This document shows positions 1 to 8,897 of a stretch of 64,000 bases of DNA, piece by piece. The first letter of the stretch is position 1, and each line of letters opens with the position of its first letter. Position numbers and translations under genes: made by a program. Source of the DNA: Natronococcus sp. A-GB1 (GTDB taxonomy: Archaea; Halobacteriota; Halobacteria; Halobacteriales; Natrialbaceae); contig NZ_JARUKW010000009.1 of the NCBI RefSeq assembly GCF_029688845.1, positions 124,001-188,000 of the forward strand, given 5' to 3'. The notes below the pieces were generated by a model. That model ran no database searches. It had not been told where the DNA came from and worked only from the letters and a program-made list of their open reading frames with translations.

Positions 1-2
1 CG

Positions 3-1025
3 ACTCTCGCCGCGACGGGCGTCGCGACGATCGCCGGGTGTTCCGGCACCGGCGACCTCGACGGTGACGACGGCTAGTTCCCCTCCCGCGACGTTCCCGG
101 CTACGCCGGGTGGGTCCCCGAGGCGAGCCGAGGAACGGAGACGGGAACGTTTTTCGCCCACCTCGACTGGACGGCCCTCGAGGACGTCGAGCGGGAGGCC
201 GACGTTCCGAGAACTGACGACGAAACCGAGGCGTTCCTCGAGGAGGCTCCGATCCTCGGCCTTCCGGTGTACGGCGGTCTGGTCGCTCCGTTCGCGGTGT
301 CCGGGATCGCGTTCTACCCCTTCTCCAACGATCTCCTCCCCGAGGACGGCCAGGAGGTCGACGGGATCGCGACCGACTCGGTGACCTGGACCGAGAACGT
401 GCTCGTGTTCCATGGAACGTACGACCCCGAACTCTTCGTCGCGCAGTACTCCGAGGAGTTCGAACAGGCGGACGAACGGAACGGGTACACCGTCTACGTC
501 GCCCCCGAGGAGCTGGCCTACGCCGTCTCGGAGGACGCGGTAGTCGTCGCGATCCAGCCCGGCGACGACGACGGGTACCGACCCGAAGCCGTCGTCGAGG
601 ACGCGCTCGAGCGTCGCCTCGACGAGGTCGACCGAACCGTCGACACCGACGACGGTCGCTGGCTCTTCGAGACGACGGGCGACGCCGCGATGGCGTTCGG
701 CGTCTGGAACGTCGAGAGCTTCGACGACGCGCTCGAGCCGGCAGAGGAGCTCGGCGCCGGCGACGAGCCGCGAGTCGACCTGGATGTGGGCGGCAATCCC
801 GTCCTCAGCGACGTCGATGAGTTCGTCACTACTCTCGTGGTCGATACCGAGGACGGCGACCTCCTCGAGACGGAAGCCCGATTCTCGGGGCGCTATCCCG
901 AGGATTCGGTCCCCGCCGAGAGCATGGTTCGGGACCACCTCGTCGACGAGGACGTGCCCCACGAGATCAGCCTCGAGGGGAATCGCGTCCACGCGTCGGC
1001 GACGTTCGAGGAACTGCCGTCGTAG
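3..1025 (+). pseudogene. Secreted lipoprotein gene, 5'-partial, interrupted by in-frame TAG
   Basis: The frame is open from the window edge. It first encodes the end of a signal peptide with a lipobox (AGC followed by SG at about positions 33-47), then meets TAG at 75-77, and continues in the same frame without a stop to 1025. The downstream part (FPSRDVPGYAGWVP onward) is an acidic globular protein of about 315 residues that I do not recognise. Because signal peptide and mature domain share one frame, the simplest reading is one exported lipoprotein split by a nonsense codon, either a real mutation or a sequencing error. A GTG at 267 could restart translation, but the product would lack its export signal. 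The start codon lies outside the window. Confidence 0.65.
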
Positions 1026-1135
1026 GCTGTTCGGGAGTTGGGGTCGGGTGGCTTGGGATTGCTTCCGCTAAAAGGTATCTACGCACTACTGCTCTCGGTT
1101 GAGCGGGTTTGTTTCACGAGAAAATATCTGAAATA

Positions 1136-1208
1136 TAGTCCCGGGCGGATTCGAACCGCCGTCATGGGCTCCAAAGGCCCATATGATTGGCCACTACACC
1201 ACGGGACT
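1136..1208 (-). tRNA. tRNA-Gln (anticodon TTG)
   Basis: On the minus strand the acceptor 5' strand AGTCCCG pairs with CGGGACT at the other end, followed by discriminator A. The anticodon stem TGGGC/GCCCA encloses the loop CTTTGGA, giving anticodon TTG, which reads CAA as Gln. The T-arm contains GGTTCGAATCC. No CCA is encoded and no intron is visible. A second copy of the acceptor 5' end lies about 64 nt upstream. Confidence 0.95.
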
Positions 1209-1272
1209 TCTCACTCCGGTCGAAGCCCCGTAAGGATCGCAGTTCCAAGGGAACTGCTCACCACCACGGGAC
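1209..1272 (-). repeat. Degenerate tRNA-Gln-like relic upstream of tRNA-Gln
   Basis: Read on the minus strand, the sequence opens with AGTCCCGTGGTG, identical to the first 12 nt of the tRNA-Gln gene. It then has a perfect 8-bp hairpin (GCAGTTCC, loop CTT, GGAACTGC, plus positions 1239-1257) where an anticodon arm would lie, and a GGGGCTTCGACCGG stretch resembling a T-arm. The 3' acceptor strand is missing. A decayed tandem tRNA copy is inferred. A recombination scar or a downstream hairpin of the HNH gene are alternatives. Confidence 0.4.
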
Positions 1273-1313
1273 TCCTCGTGTTACGCGCAGATGCGGCTTA
1301 TCCGCGTAACGGT

Positions 1314-2045
1314 TTATGAGTTGCTGTTTCCCGTCGAGATGTCGATCGCCCCGATTTCGGCTAGCCGGTGGCAGCTTCGGCACAGACAGACGAGGTTATC
1401 TATCGAGTGGGCGATCTGTGGATCACTGAACTCGCGAACGGGAACGATATGATGTACATCCGGTTCCTGTCCGAGTTCTTCCTCGGTAGCTCCACAGTTT
1501 TTACAGCGGTGGTCGTCTCGATCCAACGCTCGTCGTCTTACTTCTCGCCAGTTCCCGTTGTAGACGTTCTGGTCCGAAGCATCCCGCATCATGAGCGAGA
1601 GGGATAGACAGTTGTGACTGCAGAACCTCACAGGATATCTATCGGCTCGAGACTGAAGGACGTCTATTATTCTACCGCAAAACTCACAGACTTTCTTGGT
1701 CCGCTCGATCTCGTGCACTTCGTAGTACGGTTCTCCGAGAAACTCGGACGATGCTTCCACACATTCCGGACAGTACACTCCTTTCTTGTCCGACGGATAG
1801 AACTCGAACGTCTCGTCACACCGTTTGCAAGTCGTTTCTTCCCGCTTTCCTGTCCAGTTTCCGTTGTGTTCCCCCGCGTTCGGATTACAGTTGTCGCAGA
1901 ACTTCCGGCGAGCCTTCGGGTCGTAGAACTCCGTTTCACAGCCCTTACAGGTTCGGTTTAGTAGCGGCTCCCCGTGTACTTTCGTGTGGTGCTGTCGCAT
2001 TCCTCGCTCCGACTGGAGGGACTTGTCACACGTTGGACAGTCCAT
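1314..2045 (-). CDS. Multi-zinc-finger HNH endonuclease
   Basis: The 243-aa protein carries an N-terminal C2H2 finger (C3, C6, H19/20, H24), then three four-cysteine knuckles (C33/36/50/53, C73/76/92/95, C120/123/142/146). It ends in an HNH nuclease core (C181/184, HH at 198-199, N217, C222/C225-H226). This architecture is typical of free-standing homing or mobile HNH nucleases that cut double-stranded DNA. The motif NGNW occurs twice (residues 61-64 and 163-166). The coding sequence is clearly less GC-rich than its neighbours and sits beside a tRNA gene, which suggests recent transfer. The target is unknown. A housekeeping repair role is less likely. Confidence 0.85.
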   Translation of the reverse strand: MDCPTCDKSLQSERGMRQHHTKVHGEPLLNRTCKGCETEFYDPKARRKFCDNCNPNAGEHNGNWTGKREETTCKRCDETFEFYPSDKKGVYCPECVEASSEFLGEPYYEVHEIERTKKVCEFCGRIIDVLQSRADRYPVRFCSHNCLSLSLMMRDASDQNVYNGNWREVRRRALDRDDHRCKNCGATEEELGQEPDVHHIVPVREFSDPQIAHSIDNLVCLCRSCHRLAEIGAIDISTGNSNS

Positions 2046-2132
2046 ACCGTCGTTGACCTCGCTATCGTACGTAAAGCTAGGTCAACGGACAAAATCGACT
2101 GGGACCCGCGAAAATCGGGATCGGTGACGGCG

Positions 2133-3281
2133 TTACAGGTAGCCTTCGTCGGCCAGCCGCTCGATACCTTCCTGCAGGCGCTCCTCGCTCGCGGCGTAGG
2201 AGATCCGGGCGTACCCCGGCGTACCGAACGCGCTGCCGGGGACCGTGGCGACGTGGGCGTCCTCGAGTGCGCCCTCGCACCACGCCTGGTCGTCCTCCGA
2301 GACGGGCAGCATCATGTAGAACGCCCCCTTCGGAACGGCGACGTCGACGCCGTGGCCCTCGAGCAGGTCCACCACCAGGTCCCGTCGCTCGGCGAAGGCG
2401 GCGACCATGTCGTCGACGGCCTCGTCGGTGTTCTCGAGTGCTTCGACGCCGGCGTGCTGGACGAAGTTTACCGCCGAGGAGACGGAGTGGCTGTGCAGTT
2501 TGCCGGCCTGGTCGATCAGTTCCTCGGGGCCGGCGAAGTACCCGAGCCGCCAGCCGGTCATCGAGTAGGCCTTCGAGAAGCCGTTGACCGTGACGGTGCG
2601 CTCTTCCATCCCCTCGAGCGTTCCCAGGCTCGTGGGCTCGACGCCGTAGGTGATCTCCTTGTAGATCTCGTCCGAGATCACCGTCACGTCGTGCTCGACG
2701 GCGAGGTCGCGGACGCCCTCGAGCGCCTCGTCGGAGTAGACGGCGCCCGTGGGGTTCGACGGCGAGTTGACGATCAGCAGTTCGGTGTCGTCCGACACCG
2801 CGGCCTCGAGGTCCTCGAGGCCGGGCTCGAGCTGGAACTCGTGTTCGGAGAGGTCGACCCGCGAGAGCGAGCCGCCGGCCATCTTGACCATCGCCTCGTA
2901 GGAGACCCAGGCGGGATCGAGCAGCACGACCTCGTCGCCCTCGGCGATCAGCGCCTGGACGATCTCGTAGAGGGCCTGCTTCGCCCCGGGCGTGACGATG
3001 ATCTCGTCGGTGCCGTGCTCGAGGCCGTCCTCGGCGAGCTTCTCGGAGATCGCCTCGCGCAGCTCGAGAATCCCCGCCGAGGTCGTGTAGCCGGTGTGGC
3101 CGGCGTCCATCGCATCCTTGCCGGCCTCGACGACGTTCTCCGGCGTGGGGAAGTCGGGTTCGCCGACCGAGAGGTCGACGACGTCTTCGCCGTCGTTCTC
3201 GAGTTCGGTCGCGAGTGCGGAGATGGCGAGCGTTGCGGACGGTTCGACTCGGGTCAGGCGGTCGGTGAATTCCATGGTCAT
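2133..3281 (-). CDS. Class I/II pyridoxal-phosphate aminotransferase (aspartate aminotransferase-like)
   Basis: This 382-aa cytoplasmic enzyme has the fold-type I aminotransferase signature. The PLP-binding lysine is K237 in the motif SKAYSMTGWRLGY, with the substrate-binding NSPSNPTG at 172-179 and GYTTSAG near residue 64. Length and motifs fit the archaeal AspC family, which moves amino groups between aspartate or related amino acids and 2-oxoglutarate. The ATG at 3281 overlaps the ribH stop in an ATGA, so the two genes are translationally coupled; a second in-frame ATG lies two codons later. Exact amino-donor specificity cannot be read from the sequence. Confidence 0.92.
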   Translation of the reverse strand: MTMEFTDRLTRVEPSATLAISALATELENDGEDVVDLSVGEPDFPTPENVVEAGKDAMDAGHTGYTTSAGILELREAISEKLAEDGLEHGTDEIIVTPGAKQALYEIVQALIAEGDEVVLLDPAWVSYEAMVKMAGGSLSRVDLSEHEFQLEPGLEDLEAAVSDDTELLIVNSPSNPTGAVYSDEALEGVRDLAVEHDVTVISDEIYKEITYGVEPTSLGTLEGMEERTVTVNGFSKAYSMTGWRLGYFAGPEELIDQAGKLHSHSVSSAVNFVQHAGVEALENTDEAVDDMVAAFAERRDLVVDLLEGHGVDVAVPKGAFYMMLPVSEDDQAWCEGALEDAHVATVPGSAFGTPGYARISYAASEERLQEGIERLADEGYL

Positions 3282-3697
3282 CGTTGATCTGGGTCGGGTA
3301 GCTCGGCGACGAGGTCGAGCGCGCCGTCGACGGCCTTCGCCGCGTTGTCGACGCGTTCCCGGGCTTCCGCGGCTGACATGCCGGGGCCGGTGACGCCGAG
3401 CGTCACGGGTGTGTCACGCTCGAGACTGACGTCGGAGAGTCGCTGTGCGGCCGCGTCGGTGATCACCTGGTCGTGGTCCGTGTCGCCGGTGATGACCGTG
3501 CCGATCACGGCGACGGCGTCGACGTCCTCGAGGCGAGCGAGTCGGTCGGCCGCGAGCGGGGCGTCGTAGACCCCCGGGACACGAACCGTCTCGTACACCT
3601 CGGCGCCGGCGTCGGCGGCGGCCTCGCTGGCGACGGTCTCCATCTGCTCGGTGATCTCTCGGTTGAACTCCGCGACCACCAGTCCGAGCGTGGTCAT
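3278..3697 (-). CDS. ribH: 6,7-dimethyl-8-ribityllumazine synthase
   Basis: The 139-aa product matches the lumazine synthase family in length and motifs: FNREIT near residue 11 and GTVITGDTDHD, which holds the catalytic histidine region (family pattern GxxIxGxTxH). It condenses 5-amino-6-ribitylamino-uracil with 3,4-dihydroxy-2-butanone 4-phosphate, the penultimate step of riboflavin synthesis, and normally assembles as a 60-mer or pentamer. The frame is open further upstream to 3871, but residue conservation starts at the ATG at 3697 (MTTLGLVV), so I use that start. It leads a two-gene operon with the aminotransferase and is divergent from purK. Confidence 0.93.
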   Translation of the reverse strand: MTTLGLVVAEFNREITEQMETVASEAAADAGAEVYETVRVPGVYDAPLAADRLARLEDVDAVAVIGTVITGDTDHDQVITDAAAQRLSDVSLERDTPVTLGVTGPGMSAAEARERVDNAAKAVDGALDLVAELPDPDQR

Positions 3698-3876
3698 ACT
3701 CGAGCGGTCGGGTGGGGAGTTCAAAGAGGTACCGTTCTCGGCGGACGGCGCGGCTCTTTGGCCGAGGACGAGCCATCGCCGCGAACTGAAGCGGACAGTC
3801 GGTCGTCGTTCGCCGAAGTACTCACGAACGTGCCGACCGCGGCCGTTCTCAGCCGAAGAAATCGGCAGCATTGAGA

Positions 3877-3885
3877 ATACTTAAG
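3877..3885 (+). promoter_or_regulatory. TATA-like box for purK
   Basis: The AT-rich element ATACTTAAG is centred about 30 nt before the purK ATG at 3911, in the 213-bp region between divergent ribH and purK. That spacing predicts a leaderless or nearly leaderless purK transcript, common in haloarchaea. Confidence 0.5.
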
Positions 3886-3910
3886 CGACGGCCCGTCCAA
3901 CTCACAGCCG

Positions 3911-5104
3911 ATGACGACGCTACGGACGCCGGGGCCGACCCTCGGCGTGGTCGGTGGCGGACAGCTCGGACGAATGCTCGCCGAGGCGGCCGCACCGCTC
4001 GGCGTCGAGGTCGTCGTGCTCGATCCGACGCCGGACTGTCCGGCCGCACCCGTCGCGCGCGATCAGATCGTCGCCGAGTTCGACGACGAGGCAGGTATTC
4101 GGGAGCTCGCCGCCCGGGCCGACGTCCTCACCTTCGAGATCGAACTGGCCGACCAGGATGTCCTCGAGCGGGTCAGCGAGGAGTCGGGAACCCCCGTCCA
4201 CCCCGATCCCGCGACCCTCGAGACGATCCACGACAAGCTCGTCCAGAAACGGGCCCTTGAGGACGCGGGCGTCCCCGTCCCGCCGTTCCGGGCGGTCGAG
4301 GGTCCCGACGACGTCCGCGAGGCGATCGACGACTACGGCGCGCCCGTCATGCTGAAGGCCCGGACTGGCGGGTACGACGGTCGCGGGAACGTCCCCGTCG
4401 AGTCGAAAGCCGACGCGGAAGACGCACTCGAGTCGGTCGCCGGCCCCGCGATGGTCGAGTCGTTCGTCGATTTCGAACGCGAGATCTCGGTGATCGCGGT
4501 CAAAGGCGACGGCGAGACCGCAGCCTTCCCGATCGGCGAGAACGTCCACGAGGACGAGATCCTGCGGGAGACGATCGTTCCCGCCGGCTCGAGCGAGGCC
4601 GTCGAACAACGAGCCCTCGAGGTCGCCGAGGACGTCCTCGGGGTGATGGACGGGCGTGGCGTGTACGGGATCGAACTCTTTGAAGTGAGCGAGGCGCGTA
4701 GCGCTTCGGAGGACTCGAGCGACGGCACCGTCCTGCTCAACGAGATTGCCCCTCGCCCGCACAACTCGGGACACTGGACCATCGAGGGCGCACAGAGCTC
4801 GCAGTTCGAACAGCACGCCCGAGCCGTGCTGGGCTGGCCGCTGGCGGCGACCGACCTGCGCTCGCCGACCGTCTCGGTGAACCTGCTCGGCGACGTCAAG
4901 GAGTCGCGAGACGCCGAACTCAGAGACGTCGAGCGGATCCTCGAGACGCCCGCGGCGAACCTCCACTGGTACGGCAAGCGACAGGCTCGGCCGCTGCGAA
5001 AGATGGGCCACGTCACGATCACTGATCGTGAGGGCGAGACGGCCGAGGATTTACTCGAGACCGCCCGTGAACTCGAGCGTTCCGTTACGTTCACTGCGGA
5101 GTGA
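3911..5104 (+). CDS. purK: N5-carboxyaminoimidazole ribonucleotide synthase
   Basis: The 397-aa ATP-grasp enzyme opens with the PurK signature GVVGGGQLGRMLAEAA. It continues with the ATP-grasp core (DKLVQKRALEDAGVPVPP) and the metal/ATP region NEIAPRPHNSGHWTIEGA. It carboxylates AIR with bicarbonate and ATP to N5-CAIR in purine synthesis; PurE, encoded next, converts that to CAIR. The C-terminal third holds an odd insert, SEARSASEDSSDG (4685-4732), encoded partly by an imperfect palindrome absent from most PurK proteins. The 152-bp gap to purE leaves open whether the two genes share one transcript. Confidence 0.95.
   Translation: MTTLRTPGPTLGVVGGGQLGRMLAEAAAPLGVEVVVLDPTPDCPAAPVARDQIVAEFDDEAGIRELAARADVLTFEIELADQDVLERVSEESGTPVHPDPATLETIHDKLVQKRALEDAGVPVPPFRAVEGPDDVREAIDDYGAPVMLKARTGGYDGRGNVPVESKADAEDALESVAGPAMVESFVDFEREISVIAVKGDGETAAFPIGENVHEDEILRETIVPAGSSEAVEQRALEVAEDVLGVMDGRGVYGIELFEVSEARSASEDSSDGTVLLNEIAPRPHNSGHWTIEGAQSSQFEQHARAVLGWPLAATDLRSPTVSVNLLGDVKESRDAELRDVERILETPAANLHWYGKRQARPLRKMGHVTITDREGETAEDLLETARELERSVTFTAE
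4685..4711 (+). repeat. Palindromic insert within purK coding sequence
   Basis: The arms CGAGGCGC and GCGCTTCG flank GTA and differ from a perfect inverted repeat by one G-T pair. The segment encodes SEARSASE between conserved PurK blocks. Similar short GC-rich hairpins occur in intergenic DNA near tRNA-Gly in this window. It reads as a small repetitive element tolerated in frame. Confidence 0.45.
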
Positions 5105-5256
5105 CGAGCGAGCGGGAAGTGACGGACGGGCCAGCACAATATATCGAAGTTTCGACACGACGAGCGCGTTCCATCTTGGGTCCACGGCGAATGCTTCTCT
5201 GACCCGACGCCGACGAACCGTACCGTTTCTTTGTCGACGGATCGTAGTCTCGACTC

Positions 5257-5892
5257 ATGCCCGCCAACTCGGTTTCGGAACTGATCGACCGTCTGCACCG
5301 CGAAGCCGAACTGGACCTGCCCGACGCCGAGACCCCCGACGTGGGTATCGTGATGGGCAGCGACTCCGACCTCGAGGTGATGTCAACCGGAGGCACCCGT
5401 CGCGGCGCCTACGACGCCCTCGTCGACGAGCTCGGCTTCGAGGAGCAGACCGACTACGAGAACCCGCCCGAGGCCCGGTTTACCTTCGAGACGTACGTCA
5501 CCTCCGCCCACCGCACGCCGGAGCTGATGACCGCCTACGCCGAGACGGCCGAGGACCGCGGGCTCGAGGTGCTCATCGCCGGCGCGGGCGGGAAGTCCGC
5601 GGACCTGCCGAACATGACCGCCTCGATCGCCTACCCGCTTCCGGTGATCGGCGTCCCCGTCCAGGAGAAGTCCGTCGACAGCGTGATCGGGATGCCGACG
5701 GGCGCGCCGCTGGTCGCTGTCGATGCCGGGAAGTCGTTCAACGCTGCGCTGTCGGCAGCCCAGATCCTCGCCCGTCAGCACGAGCCGGTTCGAGAGCGAC
5801 TCCTCGAGTATCACGAAGGACTGCGAGCGGAGGTCGGTGAGGTCTCCCGGCGGCTGCACGACGACGGCACCGCGCGCTTCTCGAGCGAGTAG
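5257..5892 (+). CDS. purE: N5-carboxyaminoimidazole ribonucleotide mutase
   Basis: The 211-aa class I PurE catalyses N5-CAIR to CAIR. Diagnostic motifs are GSDSD (residues 34-38), the catalytic-histidine motif SAHRTPE, and AGAGGKSADLPNM, with QEKSVDS near the end of the core. It is longer than bacterial PurE (about 165 aa) because of an N-terminal helix of about 28 residues and an extra segment between GSDSD and SAHRT, both usual in haloarchaea. The ATG at 5257 is chosen because the N-terminal helix NSVSELIDRLHREAELD is haloarchaea-like. It lies downstream of purK and on the same strand. Confidence 0.95.
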   Translation: MPANSVSELIDRLHREAELDLPDAETPDVGIVMGSDSDLEVMSTGGTRRGAYDALVDELGFEEQTDYENPPEARFTFETYVTSAHRTPELMTAYAETAEDRGLEVLIAGAGGKSADLPNMTASIAYPLPVIGVPVQEKSVDSVIGMPTGAPLVAVDAGKSFNAALSAAQILARQHEPVRERLLEYHEGLRAEVGEVSRRLHDDGTARFSSE

Positions 5893-6092
5893 CCGACTGA
5901 CGGCGCCCCCGGTCGGCTTGTCGGTTCAGTCTCCAGTGGGGCTATCGATTCGGGACCGTCCCACGTGAGAGATTGGGGCTTCTTTCGGCGATGAACGGGT
6001 CAGGAGTTGTGCTGCCGATCATTCGGCCGATACCCCGAACGACGAAAACGGATGCTGATGCTCCTACCGGCCGAAACAGCAAGAATCAACCC

Positions 6093-6098
6093 TTATAT
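6093..6098 (+). promoter_or_regulatory. TATA box of the nuo operon
   Basis: TTATAT lies about 35 nt before the nuoA ATG at 6131, predicting a transcript start near 6120 and a very short leader. The rest of the 5893-6130 gap shows no gene or other structure that I can support. Confidence 0.5.
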
Positions 6099-6130
6099 GC
6101 GTGGGGTCAGAAGATTCGGACGTTACCGAG

Positions 6131-6541
6131 ATGAATGACTGGATCGCTATCGGCGCGCTCGCGCTCGTCGGACTGCTGATACCGTTCGGGATGATGGCGG
6201 TATCGTACCTCCTGCGGCCGAGCGTCCCCGAAACGAGCAAACGTGCCACCTACGAGAGTGGCGAGGTGCCGACCGGCGGGACGCGCATCCGATTCAACAT
6301 CCAGTACTACATGGTTGCGCTTCTGTTTCTCGTCTTCGACATCGAAACCGTCCTGTTGTTTCCGTGGGCGGTTGTCTATCAAGATGCGCTCGCGGCCGAG
6401 GAGTACGGCCTCGTCCACGCTCTCGGTCCGATGCTGGCGTTCGTCGCCATCCTGCTGATCGGGTTCGCCTGGGCGTGGCGCACCGGCGCCGTTCAGTGGG
6501 CGCGAACGCCAGAGCAGGTGGAGGCCGGAGCTGATCGATAA
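6131..6541 (+). CDS. nuoA: NADH dehydrogenase-like complex I, subunit A
   Basis: The 136-aa membrane protein has three predicted transmembrane helices. It contains the NuoA landmarks YESGEVPTGGTRIRFNIQYYMVALLFLVFDIE, in which the conserved F-D-x-E is visible. The frame extends to a GTG at 6101, but MNDWIAIGALALVGLL at 6131 is the natural membrane-protein start and fits the TATA spacing. NuoA is part of the proton-translocating membrane arm. It opens an uninterrupted 11-gene operon, and its stop codon overlaps the nuoB start by one base (TAATG). Confidence 0.95.
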   Translation: MNDWIAIGALALVGLLIPFGMMAVSYLLRPSVPETSKRATYESGEVPTGGTRIRFNIQYYMVALLFLVFDIETVLLFPWAVVYQDALAAEEYGLVHALGPMLAFVAILLIGFAWAWRTGAVQWARTPEQVEAGADR

Positions 6542-7248
6542 TGAGTAGTGACAACCCACGCCAAGAGATCTACGACAGTACCGCCCCGTCGACCGACACT
6601 CGAGAGGCGCGGATGGGTGCCGGCCCCGACGATCGATTCAACTCGAAGCTTCGGGAGGCGTTCGGTGCGTCGCCGTTCATCCTCACGAAGTTCGACCAGT
6701 TCATGAACTGGGTTCGGGGGAACTCGATGTTCATGCTGCAGTTCGGGATCGCCTGCTGTAGTATCGAGATGATTCACACGTACGCGATCAAACACGACCT
6801 CGACCGCTTCGGTGCGGGCGTCCCTCGAGCCTCGCCGCGACAGGCCGACGTGATGATCGTTCCCGGAACGATCGTCTCGAAGTTCGGCCCGCGGATGAAG
6901 CGGGTCTACGACCAGATGCCCGAACCCAAGTTCGTCGTCGGGATGGGATCGTGTACGATCTCCGGAGGTCCGTTCCAGGAGGGGTACAACGTCGTCAAGG
7001 GTGCCGAGGAGATCATCCCCGTCGACATCCACGTTCCCGGCTGCCCGCCCCGACCGGAGGCGTTGATCTACGGCGTCGCCAAGCTTCAGGAACGAATTCG
7101 CAACGGCGAGACCTCGCCCGTCGTGGTCAAGCCGTACGAACTCGAGCAGTTCGGCGACCTTCCGAAGGACGAACTCATACAGAAACTCGCGGACGATATC
7201 GACGAGGAGGACCTCGTCATGCGGTACAACTGGGCTGATTCGCCATGA
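6541..7248 (+). CDS. nuoB: Complex I subunit B (4Fe-4S N2 cluster protein)
   Basis: The 235-aa peripheral-arm subunit carries the cysteine set for cluster N2: [18 protein letters not shown] and [11 protein letters not shown]. It passes electrons to the quinone next to NuoD. The N-terminal 50 residues are an acidic extension typical of haloarchaeal NuoB. The C-terminus extends past the usual end with an acidic tail ([16 protein letters not shown]). The gene overlaps nuoCD by the four bases ATGA. Confidence 0.96.
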   Translation: MSSDNPRQEIYDSTAPSTDTREARMGAGPDDRFNSKLREAFGASPFILTKFDQFMNWVRGNSMFMLQFGIACCSIEMIHTYAIKHDLDRFGAGVPRASPRQADVMIVPGTIVSKFGPRMKRVYDQMPEPKFVVGMGSCTISGGPFQEGYNVVKGAEEIIPVDIHVPGCPPRPEALIYGVAKLQERIRNGETSPVVVKPYELEQFGDLPKDELIQKLADDIDEEDLVMRYNWADSP

Positions 7249-8897
7249 GCACGGAACTCGAACCACAGACACCGGAGGTCACCGAGAACGACCTCGAGGC
7301 GCTGATCGGCGACCGCGCGCTCAGACGTGACGACCACCTCAACGCGCCGGGCTTTGTCATCCGGCCGGACGACGTTCAGGACGTCCTGTTCGATCTCCGG
7401 GACGAGGCGGGGTTCGACCACCTCTCCTGTCTGACCGCCCAGCAGTACGAGGACCGCTACGAGTCGATCTACCACATGAAGAAGTATGCCGACCCGACCC
7501 AGGAGGTGTCGGTCGTCGTTCCGACGTCGGTCGATAACCCGGTCAGCCAGTCGGCCGAACCCGTCTTCCGCACCGCCGACTGGCACGAGCGGGAGGCGTT
7601 CGACCTGGTGGGGATCGACTACGAGGGCCACCCCGACCCGCGCCGGATCCTCCTGCCCGAAACCTGGCAGGGTCATCCCCTCTCGAAGGACTACGACCAG
7701 GAGCAGCCACAGGTCGTCACTCTCGCCGAGCACGCCAACCCGATCCAGCCCGATCACCACGACGAGGAGTCGGACACGATGTTCCTCAACATCGGTCCCC
7801 ACCATCCGGCGACCCACGGCGTACTCCACGTCAAGACGGTGCTCGACGGCGAGACTGTCGTCGACATCGACCCCGACATCGGCTACCTCCACCGCTGTGA
7901 GGAACAGATGTGCCAGCAGGGAACCTACCGCCACCAGATCATGCCCTACCCGGACCGATGGGACTACGTCTCGGCTGGCCTACTCAACGAGTGGGCTTAC
8001 GCTCGCGCCGCGGAGGATCTGGCCGACATCGAGGTCCCCGAGTACGCCCAGGTCATCCGGACGATGGGCGCGGAACTCTGCCGGATCGCCTCGCACTTCC
8101 TGGCGCTCGGCACGTTCTGTCTGGACGTCTACGGCGACTTCAACGCCGTCTTCCAGTACTCGTTCCGCGACCGGGAGGTCGTCCAGGACATCTTGGAGGA
8201 CCTGACCGGTCAGCGGCTGATGTTCAACTACTTCCGACTCGGCGGGGTCGCCTGGGACCTGCCCGAACCCCGCGACGAGTTCATCGAGAAGGCCCGGGAC
8301 TTCCTCGACGAACTCCCGGCGAAGATCTCCGAGTACAACGACCTCGTAACGGGCAACGAGATTTTCCAGGTGCGCTGCAACGATACGGGTGTCCTCGAGC
8401 CCGACCTCGCCAAGTCCTACGGCTGTACGGGGCCCGTCGCCCGCGCGTCGGGGATCGACTACGACCTCCGGCGAGACGACCCCTACGGCTACTACGAGAA
8501 CCTCGACTGGGACGTCATTACCCGCCAGGGCTGTGACAACTACGCTCGTGTCCTCTGTCGGATGGAGGAAGTCGAGGAGTCCGCGAAGATCATCGAGCAG
8601 TGTCTCGACCTGCTCGAGGACTGGCCCGAGGACGACCGCGAGATCCAGGCGAACGTCCCCCGGACGCTCAAACCGGACCCCGACACTGAAATCTACCGGG
8701 CCGTCGAGGGTGCGAAGGGTGAACTCGGTATCTACATTCGGTCGGACGGGACCGACAAACCCGCCCGATTCAAGATCCGCAGTCCGTGTTTCCACAATCT
8801 CTCGTCGCTCGAAGAGATCAGCGAGGGTGACTTCATCCCCGATCTGATCGCCTCGCTGGGCAGCCTCGATATCGTGCTCGGAGAGGTGGATCGATGA
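7245..8897 (+). CDS. nuoCD: Complex I fused subunits C and D
   Basis: The 550-aa protein joins NuoC (about residues 15-165, ending in [18 protein letters not shown]) to NuoD (from residue 179, [13 protein letters not shown], through CDPYGYY-type and RGSP-like regions). NuoD forms the quinone cavity with NuoB and NuoH and derives from hydrogenase large subunits. The C-D fusion also occurs in E. coli and is usual in haloarchaea. Starts and stops overlap both neighbours by four bases, indicating coupled translation. Confidence 0.95.
   Translation: MSTELEPQTPEVTENDLEALIGDRALRRDDHLNAPGFVIRPDDVQDVLFDLRDEAGFDHLSCLTAQQYEDRYESIYHMKKYADPTQEVSVVVPTSVDNPVSQSAEPVFRTADWHEREAFDLVGIDYEGHPDPRRILLPETWQGHPLSKDYDQEQPQVVTLAEHANPIQPDHHDEESDTMFLNIGPHHPATHGVLHVKTVLDGETVVDIDPDIGYLHRCEEQMCQQGTYRHQIMPYPDRWDYVSAGLLNEWAYARAAEDLADIEVPEYAQVIRTMGAELCRIASHFLALGTFCLDVYGDFNAVFQYSFRDREVVQDILEDLTGQRLMFNYFRLGGVAWDLPEPRDEFIEKARDFLDELPAKISEYNDLVTGNEIFQVRCNDTGVLEPDLAKSYGCTGPVARASGIDYDLRRDDPYGYYENLDWDVITRQGCDNYARVLCRMEEVEESAKIIEQCLDLLEDWPEDDREIQANVPRTLKPDPDTEIYRAVEGAKGELGIYIRSDGTDKPARFKIRSPCFHNLSSLEEISEGDFIPDLIASLGSLDIVLGEVDR

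Noticed and set aside
75-77. TAG as pyrrolysine or programmed readthrough
   Set aside because: No pyl genes, readthrough motif or known Pyl enzyme family is visible; mutation or error is simpler.
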